DNA of 14,956 bases from JBBSHE01 sp038253325 (GTDB lineage: Bacteria; Actinomycetota; Actinomycetes; Propionibacteriales; Nocardioidaceae). Numbering within the stretch: the stretch's first letter is position 1; the number at the start of each line of letters is the position of its first letter. Where the stretch lies: contig JBBSHE010000058.1 of assembly GCA_038253325.1 (NCBI GenBank), positions 1-14,956 on the forward strand. The letters are read 5' to 3'. The position numbers were made by a program, and so were the translations under genes. This document shows positions 1 through 6,447 of the stretch, piece by piece. The notes beneath the pieces are model-generated. The model had not been told where the DNA came from, made no database searches, and saw nothing but the letters and a program-made list of their open reading frames with translations.

Positions 1-86
1 AGTCCGATCACCACGGCGTCGGACATGCCGAGACGTCGGGCGAGCTGCGCAGGTTGCGACGACGCCACGTCGGCAACGCTAGGCAT
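1..86 (-). CDS. Amino-acid permease (APC superfamily), N-terminal fragment
   Basis: Only the first 28 codons lie in the window; the gene continues past position 1. From the ATG at 86 the peptide contains LARRLGMSDAVVIGL, which matches the stretch just before TM1 in APC-family amino-acid transporters (typically L-x-R-x-LG-x-x-DAVVIGLG followed by the G-rich MIGAG segment). It would be an inner-membrane secondary transporter; the substrate cannot be told from this fragment. A weak Shine-Dalgarno (aagg) lies about 10 bases upstream. It is 55 bases downstream of the HIT-like gene on the same strand, separated by tandem repeats, so co-transcription is likely. The family call rests on a short segment. 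Confidence 0.6.
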   Translation of the reverse strand, partial: MPSVADVASSQPAQLARRLGMSDAVVIG

Positions 87-110
87 TTGACAGCGCCTTG
101 TCGTTAGCGA

Positions 111-185
111 CGCTGGTCATCCTGCATCGCTTTCGCGCTGGTCATCCTGCATCGCTTTCGCGCTGGTCATCCTGCATCGCTTTCG
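111..185. repeat. Three perfect 25-bp tandem repeats at the end of the HIT gene
   Basis: The unit beginning cgctggtcatcctgcatcgc and ending tttcg occurs three times head to tail at 111-135, 136-160 and 161-185 without a mismatch. The array spans the C-terminal codons and stop of the HIT-like gene and most of the spacer to the permease gene. Because 25 is not a multiple of 3, each added copy is read in a new frame. Perfect identity implies recent slippage or duplication, or an assembly artefact. Confidence 0.97.
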
Positions 186-663
186 CGATCTGGTCGCCGA
201 TCTCCTCGATGGCGTCGGCGCTTGCGGGTGGCATGGTGTCCTCCCAGAGCGGCAGCATCATGCCCATCGCGTCCAGCCGCCCGAGCGGTCGCGGAAGCAT
301 CCAGACGTGGAAGTGCGCGCCGCCGTCGCCCCATCGGTACAGGTGTACGCGGCCCACGTCCCCGAGACTGAGGAGCGCTCGTTCGACTCGACCGACGACC
401 ACGCCGAATGTGTTCGCGTACTCCGGCGGCAGGTCGCAGAACGAGTCGACGTGGACACGGCTCGCAAGCCAGACGCTCCCGAGCAGACCGGTCTGGCCCG
501 GGTTGTGCAGGGTCCAGTGGTCGTCGGACCAGATCGTCGTCTTTGCGCCCCACTCGCAAGGTCCGCAGGCGTCCCCACCAGGCTCGCCACGGCGGCGCGG
601 CTCAGGAATGACCAGGTCGGCGGGTGGTCTCGGTGTCAACGGCTCGAGATATGGCAACAGCAT
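142..663 (-). CDS. HIT-like (histidine triad superfamily) protein
   Basis: A 173-residue protein of the HIT superfamily, whose members hydrolyse or transfer nucleoside phosphates (Ap4A hydrolases, GalT-like enzymes). Visible signs are a CGPC pair at residues 33-36, which often binds zinc in this superfamily, the segment WTLHNPGQTGLLGS around 50-63, and the core GGAHFHVWMLPRP with His117 and His119. The usual third His of HxHxH is Trp121 here, so the active site is atypical and a nucleotide-binding or altered role is possible. I chose the ATG at 663 because a strong GAGGAG lies 6 bases upstream; an ATG in frame at 696 has no such site. The last five residues (ESDAG) come from a duplicated 25-bp repeat that shifted the frame at the stop. 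It is probably co-transcribed with the downstream permease gene. Substrate unknown. Confidence 0.8.
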   Translation of the reverse strand: MLLPYLEPLTPRPPADLVIPEPRRRGEPGGDACGPCEWGAKTTIWSDDHWTLHNPGQTGLLGSVWLASRVHVDSFCDLPPEYANTFGVVVGRVERALLSLGDVGRVHLYRWGDGGAHFHVWMLPRPLGRLDAMGMMLPLWEDTMPPASADAIEEIGDQIAKAMQDDQRESDAG

Positions 664-669
664 CGTGAA

Positions 670-675
670 CTCCTC
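670..675 (-). promoter_or_regulatory. Ribosome binding site that sets the HIT gene start
   Basis: GAGGAG on the minus strand, 6 bases before the ATG at 663. It favours the 173-residue product over the in-frame start at 696, which would add 11 residues. Confidence 0.7.
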
Positions 676-724
676 AATGGGTGTCGCGCCGGTCAACCGG
701 TGGCTGTCCGTGACGACGGCTGAT

Positions 725-734
725 CACGATCGTG
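725..734. promoter_or_regulatory. 10-bp perfect palindrome in the divergent intergenic region
   Basis: CACGATCGTG reads identically on both strands and lies in the 224-bp region between the divergently transcribed HIT-like (663) and DUF1003 (888) genes; TGATCA overlaps its left side. It could be an operator for either gene, but no regulator is linked to it and palindromes of this size arise by chance. The rest of this region shows no convincing promoter; catact at 804-809 is a possible -10 for the DUF1003 gene. Confidence 0.25.
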
Positions 735-887
735 GTAGGTCGCCGCCGCCGGCACTTGATCGTTGTTGCGCAGTACCGCCGCCGGTCTGGGCCCGACTCG
801 GGTCATACTGATCGACGCCCCGAGCCGACCCAAGCTGTTGTCTCGCTCCGGGGTGGTCGAGCAATGACGCGAACGAGAGGGCCACCC

Positions 888-1289
888 ATGTCTGTCGATT
901 CCAAGCAATCCGAGGCGAAGCACCACCCGGTGGTCCTGTCCATGGAGGCGCGTCGCGCAGCGGCTGTCCAGTTGCGGATCGCGGATGCGATCACGGCCTT
1001 CGCCGGGTCGATGCCGTTCGTGTACATCCACGTCGTCGCGTTCGCGGTCTGGATGCTGGTCGTGGAGAAGAGTCCATGGCCAACGCTGACGCTCGTCGTG
1101 TCGTTGGAGGCGATCTTCTTGTCGACGTTCGTGATGATCGGCCAGAACCGGCAAGCCATCTTTCAGCAGACGAAGGCCGACCACGAGTTCAACGAGCAGG
1201 AGCTGGAGCTCAAGACCAACACCGAGCTGACGCGGCAGATCCACAAGCTGACCGTCGAGCTGGATCGCCGGGTGGTGACCGAGCCGTGA
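888..1289 (+). CDS. DUF1003 family small membrane protein
   Basis: A 133-residue protein with the DUF1003 signature: RIADAITAFAGSMPF (30-44), a first hydrophobic segment at about 43-61, a second at about 64-83 and the hallmark SLEA...QNRQ (72-75 and 86-89). The family is common in bacteria, predicted to sit in the cytoplasmic membrane with two helices, and has no established function. The C-terminal 45 residues are charged and probably a cytoplasmic amphipathic or coiled segment. The usual FDPYPF segment between the helices is replaced by the shorter SPWP. The ATG at 888 is preferred because GAGAGG lies 7 bases upstream; the frame remains open to 732, but the extra residues look like translated spacer. 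It is followed at 180 bp by another small membrane protein gene. Confidence 0.85.
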   Translation: MSVDSKQSEAKHHPVVLSMEARRAAAVQLRIADAITAFAGSMPFVYIHVVAFAVWMLVVEKSPWPTLTLVVSLEAIFLSTFVMIGQNRQAIFQQTKADHEFNEQELELKTNTELTRQIHKLTVELDRRVVTEP

Positions 1290-1385
1290 GGAGGGCAACG
1301 ACGCGGGACTGGTCCACCTTGTCGGCGGGATGACCGCTTGTGGAATCGAGGTAGACCTGGAGCTGATCCGTGAGAACCGGGCATT

Positions 1386-1415
1386 GGGTCACGCCGAGCT
1401 GGGTCACGCCGCGCT
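1386..1415. repeat. Imperfect 15-bp tandem direct repeat
   Basis: gggtcacgccgagct at 1386-1400 is followed at once by gggtcacgccgcgct at 1401-1415, with one mismatch. It lies in the 180-bp spacer between the DUF1003 and DUF1304 genes, 55 bases before the latter's start. It could be a tandem binding site upstream of the second gene or a simple duplication. Confidence 0.6.
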
Positions 1416-1469
1416 GAGTCTGGCGCTGTTCCGTCGGGTGTGGTGTGGTACGGGTGGAGGTGGTCGACC

Positions 1470-1859
1470 ATGCGAGCTGTTGTCGCGGTGCTCGCCTTGC
1501 TCGCGGGCTTGCTGCACCTGCTCATCTTCCGGATGGAGAGCATGGTGTGGAGTCGCCCCGAGACGTGGCGCCGGTTCGGTGTGGCGAGCCAGCAACTGGC
1601 CGACGCCAACCAGCCGGTCATGTACAACCAGGGCTTCTACAACTTGTTTCTCGGAATCGGGGCGATCACGGGCGCAGTCTGCCTTGTTGCCGGCCCGACG
1701 ACCGTCGGTTGGTCGTTGGTCGTCTTCACCTGCGCGTGCATGCTCGGTGCCGCTGTCGTACTGCGGACCACCGGCTCGAGATACACCCGGGCGGCCGTGA
1801 CACAAGGGACGCTTCCCGCCCTCGCGTTGATCGCTGCCCTCGTCGTCGTGGTCTCCTAG
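1470..1859 (+). CDS. DUF1304 family membrane protein
   Basis: A 129-residue integral membrane protein. Hydrophobic segments lie at about 2-20, 57-75, 80-99 and 112-128, suggesting four helices. The family pattern is clear: His16 in the first helix, ME and W at 22-27, NQGFYNLFLG at 53-62, and TQGTLPALAL at 111-120. DUF1304 proteins have no assigned biochemical role. The ATG at 1470 is chosen because GGAGG (1456-1460) lies 9 bases upstream and the hydrophobic helix starts directly after it. The upstream in-frame ATG at 1440 would add ten residues of poor character. A 54-bp palindromic element begins 11 bases after the stop and may end transcription. Confidence 0.85.
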   Translation: MRAVVAVLALLAGLLHLLIFRMESMVWSRPETWRRFGVASQQLADANQPVMYNQGFYNLFLGIGAITGAVCLVAGPTTVGWSLVVFTCACMLGAAVVLRTTGSRYTRAAVTQGTLPALALIAALVVVVS

Positions 1860-1870
1860 CCGCCCGGTTT

Positions 1871-1924
1871 CCGACTTGTCGGCGCCACCTGGGGCTATGA
1901 CCCTCTGAGCGACCGACAAGTCGG
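1871..1924. repeat. 54-bp palindromic element, copy A
   Basis: ccgacttgtcgg (1871-1882) and its exact reverse complement ccgacaagtcgg (1913-1924) enclose 30 bases that carry a weak inner ggg/ccc pairing and end in tgagcga. The same architecture, with identical arm spacing, recurs at 10914-10967. It lies 11 bases after the DUF1304 stop and 81 bases before the next gene. There is no T-tract, so it is either an actinobacterial-type hairpin terminator or a dispersed REP-like element. Confidence 0.85.
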
Positions 1925-1959
1925 GAAAACGCGGGTGCGACGTCGACTGATCTGCGACG

Positions 1960-1965
1960 TAGCCT
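1960..1965 (+). promoter_or_regulatory. Possible -10 box of the hydroquinone reductase gene
   Basis: TAGCCT fits the actinobacterial TANNNT -10 form and would give a leader of roughly 35 bases carrying the aggagg ribosome site at 1996-2001. No good -35 is visible, so this is tentative. Confidence 0.3.
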
Positions 1966-2005
1966 GGCGGTCGAGGGAGACGAAGGCAGACGCACAGGAG
2001 GTCTC

Positions 2006-3052
2006 ATGAGTACGACGACGAGCGACGAGCAGACGACGAATGACACGTACGTCGAGTCCGGCCGTGACTTCGAACGCGACACCAACTACATCACCACCCG
2101 GATCACCGAGGACGGCCGTGACGGCTACCCGGTCGAGCCAGGCAGGTACCGTCTCGTCGTCGCACGCGCCTGTCCGTGGGCCAACCGCGCGATCATCGTG
2201 CGCCGCCTGCTGGGGCTCGAGGACGCGCTCTCGATGGGCATCTGCGGACCGACCCATGACAAGCGCAGCTGGACGTTCGATCTGGACCCCGGCGGCGTCG
2301 ACCCGGTGCTCGGGATCCCGCGCATCCAGGACGCGTACCTCAGACGCTTTCCGGAGTACGAGCGGGGGATCACCGTTCCCTGCATCGTCGACGTCCCGAC
2401 CGGCCAGGTGGTGACGAATGACTATCAGCAGATCACGCTCGACCTGTCGACCGAGTGGCGGCGCTACCACCGCGCTGGAGCGCCCGACCTTTATCCCGCG
2501 CCGTTGCGCGACGAGATCCACGAGGTTTCCGAGCTCGTCTACCAAGACGTCAACAACGGTGTGTACGCGTGCGGCTTCGCGGGGTCGCAGGAGTCCTACG
2601 AGCGCGCGTACGAACGGCTGTTCGCGCGACTCGACTGGCTGAGTGAGCGGCTGTCCTCGCAACGGTTCCTCGTCGGGGACACGATCACCGAGGCCGACGT
2701 GCGGCTCTTCACCACGCTGGCACGGTTCGACCCGGTCTATCACGGGCACTTCAAGTGCAACCGACAGAAGCTGTCGGAGATGCCGGCGCTGTGGGCCTAT
2801 GCACGCGACCTCTTCCAGACTCCCGGTTTCGGTGACACGACCGACTTCGTGCAGATCAAGCAGCACTACTACATCGTCCACACCGACATCAACCCGGCCC
2901 AGATCGTGCCCAAGGGTCCCGACCTGGCGAACTGGCTCCAGCCGCACGGACGCGAGGAGCTGGGCGGCCGCCCGTTCGGGGACGGCACGCCGCCTGGACC
3001 GCCGCCGTCGGCTGAGGTCGTTCCCGCAGGCCACACGCCGCTCGCCGGCTGA
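2006..3052 (+). CDS. Glutathionyl-hydroquinone reductase-like protein (Xi-class GST family)
   Basis: A 348-residue protein of the Xi-class glutathione transferase family (E. coli YqjG/YqjF-related reductases), which reductively cleave thiol-hydroquinone conjugates. The N-terminal thioredoxin-like half has the catalytic CPW motif with Cys56 (ARACPWANR), then RRLLGLEDALSMG, and ITVPCIVD containing the cis-Pro. The helical GST C-terminal domain spans about 170-300 and includes the family-typical Y-D/E-V-NNGVYACGFA and FLVGDTITEADVRLFTTLARFDPVYHGHF segments. Actinobacteria generally make mycothiol rather than glutathione, so the physiological thiol may be mycothiol. The last 30 residues are a Gly/Pro-rich extension (PPGPPP). 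A strong aggagg (1996-2001) lies 4 bases before the ATG. The glycosyltransferase downstream appears to have its own promoter. Confidence 0.9.
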   Translation: MSTTTSDEQTTNDTYVESGRDFERDTNYITTRITEDGRDGYPVEPGRYRLVVARACPWANRAIIVRRLLGLEDALSMGICGPTHDKRSWTFDLDPGGVDPVLGIPRIQDAYLRRFPEYERGITVPCIVDVPTGQVVTNDYQQITLDLSTEWRRYHRAGAPDLYPAPLRDEIHEVSELVYQDVNNGVYACGFAGSQESYERAYERLFARLDWLSERLSSQRFLVGDTITEADVRLFTTLARFDPVYHGHFKCNRQKLSEMPALWAYARDLFQTPGFGDTTDFVQIKQHYYIVHTDINPAQIVPKGPDLANWLQPHGREELGGRPFGDGTPPGPPPSAEVVPAGHTPLAG

Positions 3053-3092
3053 CTCACCGGAAGCGGGTGCGCGCAGCGGTCGGGTCAGCAGG

Positions 3093-3098
3093 TACGGT
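3093..3098 (+). promoter_or_regulatory. TANNNT -10 box for leaderless transcription of the glycosyltransferase gene
   Basis: TACGGT is followed by six bases (cggcgc) and the GTG at 3105. A -10 box this close to the start codon implies that transcription starts at or next to the GTG. No Shine-Dalgarno lies in the usual place, which agrees with this. The -35 region is weak. Confidence 0.5.
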
Positions 3099-3104
3099 CG
3101 GCGC

Positions 3105-4622
3105 GTGGATCCCCTCGTCGCTCAGGGACCGGTCGCCACGCGCGACGGCCATGTCGCGATGCAGCCGCTCGCCCGTGGTCCGGTGTTCGCCGCGATGGGC
3201 GCGGTCGCGGTGGTGCTCACCGCATTGAGCAACGGCTACGGGTTCCACCGTGACGAGCTCTACTTCAGGATGCTCCGGCCGGCCTGGGACTATGTCGACG
3301 AGCCGCCACTGACTCCGCTGCTGGTCCGGTTCCTCAGCGAGCACGTCGGAGACCAGCCGTGGGCGGTCCGGGTCCCGGCTACCGCCTCGACGGTGGTCTC
3401 CGTCCTCGTCGTCGCGCTCGTCACTCGTGAGCTCGGCGGGGGCCGCGCGGCACAGACGTTGTCCGCATGGGCGTACGGCTTCGCCGCGACGCCGTTGTTG
3501 TTCGGACACGTCATGCTGACATCGTCGGTCGACCTCGTGGTCTGGCCGCTGGTGACGTTGCTGATGATGCGCGCCTTGCTGCGAGCCGACCCGCGTTGGT
3601 GGCTCGCAGTCGGCCTCGTGGTCGGAATCAGCACGTACAACAAGCTGCTCATCGCGATGCTGCTGGCGGCCCTCGCCGGTGGGATCGCGCTCGTCGGACC
3701 ACGCCGGCTGTTGTGGTCGCGCTGGGTCCTCGGAGCTGCCGTCATCGCGCTCGTCGTCGGGGCGCCGAACTTCCTCTACCAGGCAGCCAACGACTGGCCA
3801 CAGCTGACGATGGGACAGGCGCTGGCCGACAACAACTCAGGCGACGTCCGGATCCTGATGTGGCCGTTCCTCCTGATCCTGCTCGGCCCTCCGCTGACGG
3901 CCGTCTGGGTAGCGGGGCTCGTCGCACTGTGGCGCCGACCGGAGTGGAGGCCGGTGCGGTTCGTCGCCGCGGCGTTCCCGGTGCTTCTCGTCCTGGTCTT
4001 CGTCGCGGGTTCACAGTTCTACTACCCGTACGGGCTGCTCGCCGTGCTGTTCGGCGCCGGGTGTGTCCCGGTTGCGGAGTTCATCGAGCGGTCCCGGACG
4101 TGGCAGGTCGTCGTCGTCGTGGCGGTGGTGTTGAACGCGCTGGTGTCCGCTGCGATCGCGCTTCCCCTGGTGCCGGAGTCGAGCCTGGGCTCGACTCCTA
4201 TCCCGGCGATCAACCAGGCGGCACGTGACCAGGTCGGATGGCCGGCGTACGTACGACAGATCGCCGACGTCTACGACTCCCTTACCGCTCCGGATGCTCG
4301 TCGCGCGGTCGTCATCACGAGCAACTACGGGGAGGCGGGAGCAGTCGCGCGATACGGACCAGCCCTTGGGTTGCCCGCCGTCTACAGTGCGCAGAACCAG
4401 CTCTACTTCCAGGCCCGGCCGCCCGATGGATCGACGGTCGCCGTCGTCGTCGGCGGTCAGCTGGACATCGCCCGGGCGGAGTTCCGGTCCTGTTCGGTCG
4501 GTCAGCGGCTCGACAACGGAGTCGGTGTCGACAACGAGGAGCAGGGGGAGCCGGTCGCAGTCTGCCGCGGACCTCGCTTCGGTTGGGACGTGATGTGGCC
4601 CGCGTTCCAGCACTACGACTGA
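3105..4622 (+). CDS. ArnT/PMT-like membrane glycosyltransferase (GT39/GT83 type)
   Basis: A 505-residue polytopic protein related to dolichyl/polyprenyl-phosphate-sugar-dependent transferases. After a first hydrophobic helix (about 24-43) comes the hallmark luminal loop with Asp50-Glu51 in HRDELYF, then DEPPLTPLL at 65-73, both typical of PMT_2-type enzymes. Ten or more further hydrophobic segments follow up to about residue 370, and a soluble C-terminal domain of about 130 residues contains ITSNYGEAGAVARYG. It probably transfers a sugar from a lipid carrier to a cell-envelope acceptor on the outer face of the membrane; donor and acceptor are unknown. The reading frame is open far upstream into the preceding gene, but the GTG at 3105 is chosen because protein-like sequence begins there and a leaderless promoter sits just before it. 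Confidence 0.85.
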   Translation: MDPLVAQGPVATRDGHVAMQPLARGPVFAAMGAVAVVLTALSNGYGFHRDELYFRMLRPAWDYVDEPPLTPLLVRFLSEHVGDQPWAVRVPATASTVVSVLVVALVTRELGGGRAAQTLSAWAYGFAATPLLFGHVMLTSSVDLVVWPLVTLLMMRALLRADPRWWLAVGLVVGISTYNKLLIAMLLAALAGGIALVGPRRLLWSRWVLGAAVIALVVGAPNFLYQAANDWPQLTMGQALADNNSGDVRILMWPFLLILLGPPLTAVWVAGLVALWRRPEWRPVRFVAAAFPVLLVLVFVAGSQFYYPYGLLAVLFGAGCVPVAEFIERSRTWQVVVVVAVVLNALVSAAIALPLVPESSLGSTPIPAINQAARDQVGWPAYVRQIADVYDSLTAPDARRAVVITSNYGEAGAVARYGPALGLPAVYSAQNQLYFQARPPDGSTVAVVVGGQLDIARAEFRSCSVGQRLDNGVGVDNEEQGEPVAVCRGPRFGWDVMWPAFQHYD

Positions 4623-4704
4623 CTGGCCCTCCCGACGCCATGCGGCTCACCTGAAGGCGGCTCGGTCACCACAACTGCGGGAACGATGGATGGCGTGTCG
4701 ACAG

Positions 4705-4710
4705 TAGGCT
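4705..4710 (+). promoter_or_regulatory. TANNNT -10 box for leaderless transcription of the aminotransferase gene
   Basis: TAGGCT is followed by seven bases (cacgtac) and then GTG GTG at 4718-4723. No Shine-Dalgarno is present. Either GTG could be the first codon. Confidence 0.5.
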
Positions 4711-4717
4711 CACGTAC

Positions 4718-5860
4718 GTGGTGAACCCGTTGGATGTCTTGTCTGTGGACGAGCTGCGCCGGCGTACGAGCAGGAAGTGGCGTGCGTACCCGGACGACGT
4801 ACTTCCCGCCTGGATTGCCGAGATGGACGTACCGCTCGCCGAGCCGGTCGCCCGGGCAGTGACCGACGCCATCGCGCTCGGCGACACCGGCTACCCCGTG
4901 GGCACCGGGTACGCGGAGGCGTTGACCGATTTCGCCAAGCGACGATGGGACCTGAGCCTCTCGGTCGAGCGGGCCGCGGTCGTCCCCGATGTGATGCTCG
5001 GCATCGTCGAGCTGCTCAAGCTGTTCACCGGGCCGGGCGACGCGGTGGTGATCAATCCACCCGTGTACCCGCCGTTCACCATGTTCTTGTCCAGTCTCGG
5101 CCGCCGCATCGTAGATGCCCCGCTCGACCCGTCCGGACGCCTGGACCTGTCAGTACTCGAAGCGGCGTTCGTCGACGCCCGTTCTGGCAGCCGTCGGGCG
5201 GCGTACCTCCTGTGCAGCCCCCACAACCCGACGGGGACCGTCCACACGCAGTCGGAGCTGGAGGCCGTCGTCGCGCTCGGTCGTGAGCACGGGGTACGGA
5301 TCGTGGTGGACGAGATCCATGCGCCGCTCGTGTACGCCGACACGACGTTCACGCCGATCTTGTCGGTAACCGGCTCCGAGAACGCGTTCTCGTTGATGTC
5401 GGGGTCGAAGGCGTGGAACCTCGCCGGGCTCAGGGCCGCGCTGGCGCTGGCCGGCGCGGCCGCCGCCGCCGACCTGGCCCGGATGCCGGAAGAGGTCGCC
5501 TACGGGCCGAGTCACGTCGGCATCATCGGCCACACCGCCGCGTACCGCGACGGCGGGCCGTGGCTGGACGAGCTGGTGGTGGGACTTGACGACAACCGCC
5601 GCCGTCTCGGCGAGCTGCTGGCCGAGCGGTTGCCGGAGGTGCGGTACCGGCTGCCCCAGAGCACGTTCTTCGCATGGCTCGACTGCCGGCGCCTCGGGCT
5701 GGGTGACGATCCTGCGGCCGCATTCCTGGACCGCGGCCGACTCGCGGTGAACCCGGGCCTGACGTTCGGGACGGGCGGCGTCGGGTTCGTACGGCTGAAC
5801 CTCGCGATGTCTCCGGCTCTGCTCGACGAGGCTGTCCGCCGGATGGCCGCGTCCGTCTGA
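4718..5860 (+). CDS. PatB/MalY-type PLP aminotransferase or cystathionine beta-lyase
   Basis: A 380-residue fold-type I, aminotransferase class I/II protein. It opens with RRRTSRKWRAYPDDVLPAWIAEMDVPLA split over 14-41; W-x-x-x-P-D-x-LPAWIAEMD is the PatB/MalY signature, seen in C-S lyases that split cystathionine or other S-conjugates to thiol, pyruvate and ammonia. PLP contacts visible are NPPVYPPF (113-120), CSPHNPTG (166-173), Asp198 in VVDEIH and the Schiff-base Lys231 in SGSKAWNLAGL; a C-terminal FVRLNLA supplies the carboxylate-binding Arg. Cytosolic. In actinobacteria this clade also contains true aminotransferases, so the reaction is not certain. The TetR gene begins 25 bases downstream with its own apparent promoter, and a regulatory link to the salvage genes is inferred only from position. 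Confidence 0.85.
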   Translation: MVNPLDVLSVDELRRRTSRKWRAYPDDVLPAWIAEMDVPLAEPVARAVTDAIALGDTGYPVGTGYAEALTDFAKRRWDLSLSVERAAVVPDVMLGIVELLKLFTGPGDAVVINPPVYPPFTMFLSSLGRRIVDAPLDPSGRLDLSVLEAAFVDARSGSRRAAYLLCSPHNPTGTVHTQSELEAVVALGREHGVRIVVDEIHAPLVYADTTFTPILSVTGSENAFSLMSGSKAWNLAGLRAALALAGAAAAADLARMPEEVAYGPSHVGIIGHTAAYRDGGPWLDELVVGLDDNRRRLGELLAERLPEVRYRLPQSTFFAWLDCRRLGLGDDPAAAFLDRGRLAVNPGLTFGTGGVGFVRLNLAMSPALLDEAVRRMAASV

Positions 5861-5873
5861 GGCGATCCGACCG

Positions 5874-5879
5874 TAGGGT
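5874..5879 (+). promoter_or_regulatory. TANNNT -10 box for leaderless transcription of the TetR gene
   Basis: TAGGGT is followed by six bases (tgcgct) and the ATG at 5886. There is no Shine-Dalgarno. A promoter here would drive the TetR, PNP-like and permease genes and would be a natural site for autoregulation, but no clear operator palindrome is visible nearby. Confidence 0.5.
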
Positions 5880-5885
5880 TGCGCT

Positions 5886-6443
5886 ATGCCGGCGTCCAAG
5901 CCCATCGCGAGCGGCAATCGCGCCGAGCTCGCCGAGGTGGTCATCACGCTGACCGCGGCACGCGGGCTCGACCCCGTCTCGATTCGCGACGTGGCCGCCG
6001 CAGCCGACGTCTCGATCGAGACGGTGCAGCACACGTTTGCCACCGAGGACGAGATGTTGGCAGTCGCGTTCCGCCAGGTCGTGAACACCGCGCTCGGACG
6101 GGTTGCAGGCGTCGGACTCACCGGCAACACGGCATCCGACCTGTCCGCCGTACTCCGGGAGCTGTTGCCGCTGGACGCGCGGCGGCTGGCCGAGGGCAGG
6201 CTGTACGCGGCGTTCGCCGCCCGGGCAGCCACCGAACCGTCGTTGCGTGCGATCCAGGTCGAGCTCACCAGTGAGCTGCGTGCCGAGGTTGCCGCCGTGT
6301 TGGGGCCGAATCGGGAGTCGCAGGCGGCGATGCTGCTGGCCGTCGTCGACGGGCTCATCCTCCACGAGGTCACCGCTCCCCGCTCGCTGCCGACGGCGGA
6401 GCTGATCGCGGCCCTCGATCGGGCAATCGTCGCGGTGGTCTGA
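5886..6443 (+). CDS. TetR-family transcriptional regulator
   Basis: A 185-residue protein. Residues about 12-60 form a TetR-type helix-turn-helix: ELAEVVITLTAARGLD, then VSIRDVAAAADVS and IETVQHTFATEDEML, where the usual Y-x-H-F-x-x-K-x-x-L is present as VQHTFATEDEML. The C-terminal two thirds are Ala/Leu-rich helices, as expected for ligand binding and dimerisation. Such proteins usually repress their own operon until a small ligand binds. The stop is only 4 bases before the GTG of the PNP-like gene, so the two are almost certainly co-transcribed and the ligand may be a nucleobase or nucleoside; that is inference. The start is fixed by the TAGGGT box. Confidence 0.85.
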   Translation: MPASKPIASGNRAELAEVVITLTAARGLDPVSIRDVAAAADVSIETVQHTFATEDEMLAVAFRQVVNTALGRVAGVGLTGNTASDLSAVLRELLPLDARRLAEGRLYAAFAARAATEPSLRAIQVELTSELRAEVAAVLGPNRESQAAMLLAVVDGLILHEVTAPRSLPTAELIAALDRAIVAVV

Positions 6444-6447
6444 GTTC

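Noticed and set aside
111..185. CRISPR-like array
   Set aside because: The three 25-bp units are directly abutting with no spacers, and no cas genes are present.
1330..1470. Possible small protein beginning MTACGIEVDLELIREN upstream of the DUF1304 gene
   Set aside because: The first 35 residues look plausible, but there is no ribosome site and the frame continues as a shadow of the DUF1304 gene. The protein-like part includes the 15-bp tandem repeat.
1895..3034. 379-residue open frame on the minus strand
   Set aside because: It is antisense to the hydroquinone reductase gene, which has a ribosome site and clear family motifs. The minus-strand product is Arg/Val/Asp-rich with no recognisable motif, as expected for a GC-rich shadow frame.
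3048..3089. Terminator between the hydroquinone reductase and glycosyltransferase genes (gctgactc with gggtcagc)
   Set aside because: The stem needs a G-T wobble, has a 26-base loop and overlaps the stop codon. It is too weak to list as a feature.
2643..3104. Upstream extension of the glycosyltransferase frame
   Set aside because: The frame is open from 2643, but this part overlaps the hydroquinone reductase gene and is Ser/Arg/Thr-rich. Protein-like sequence begins at the GTG at 3105.
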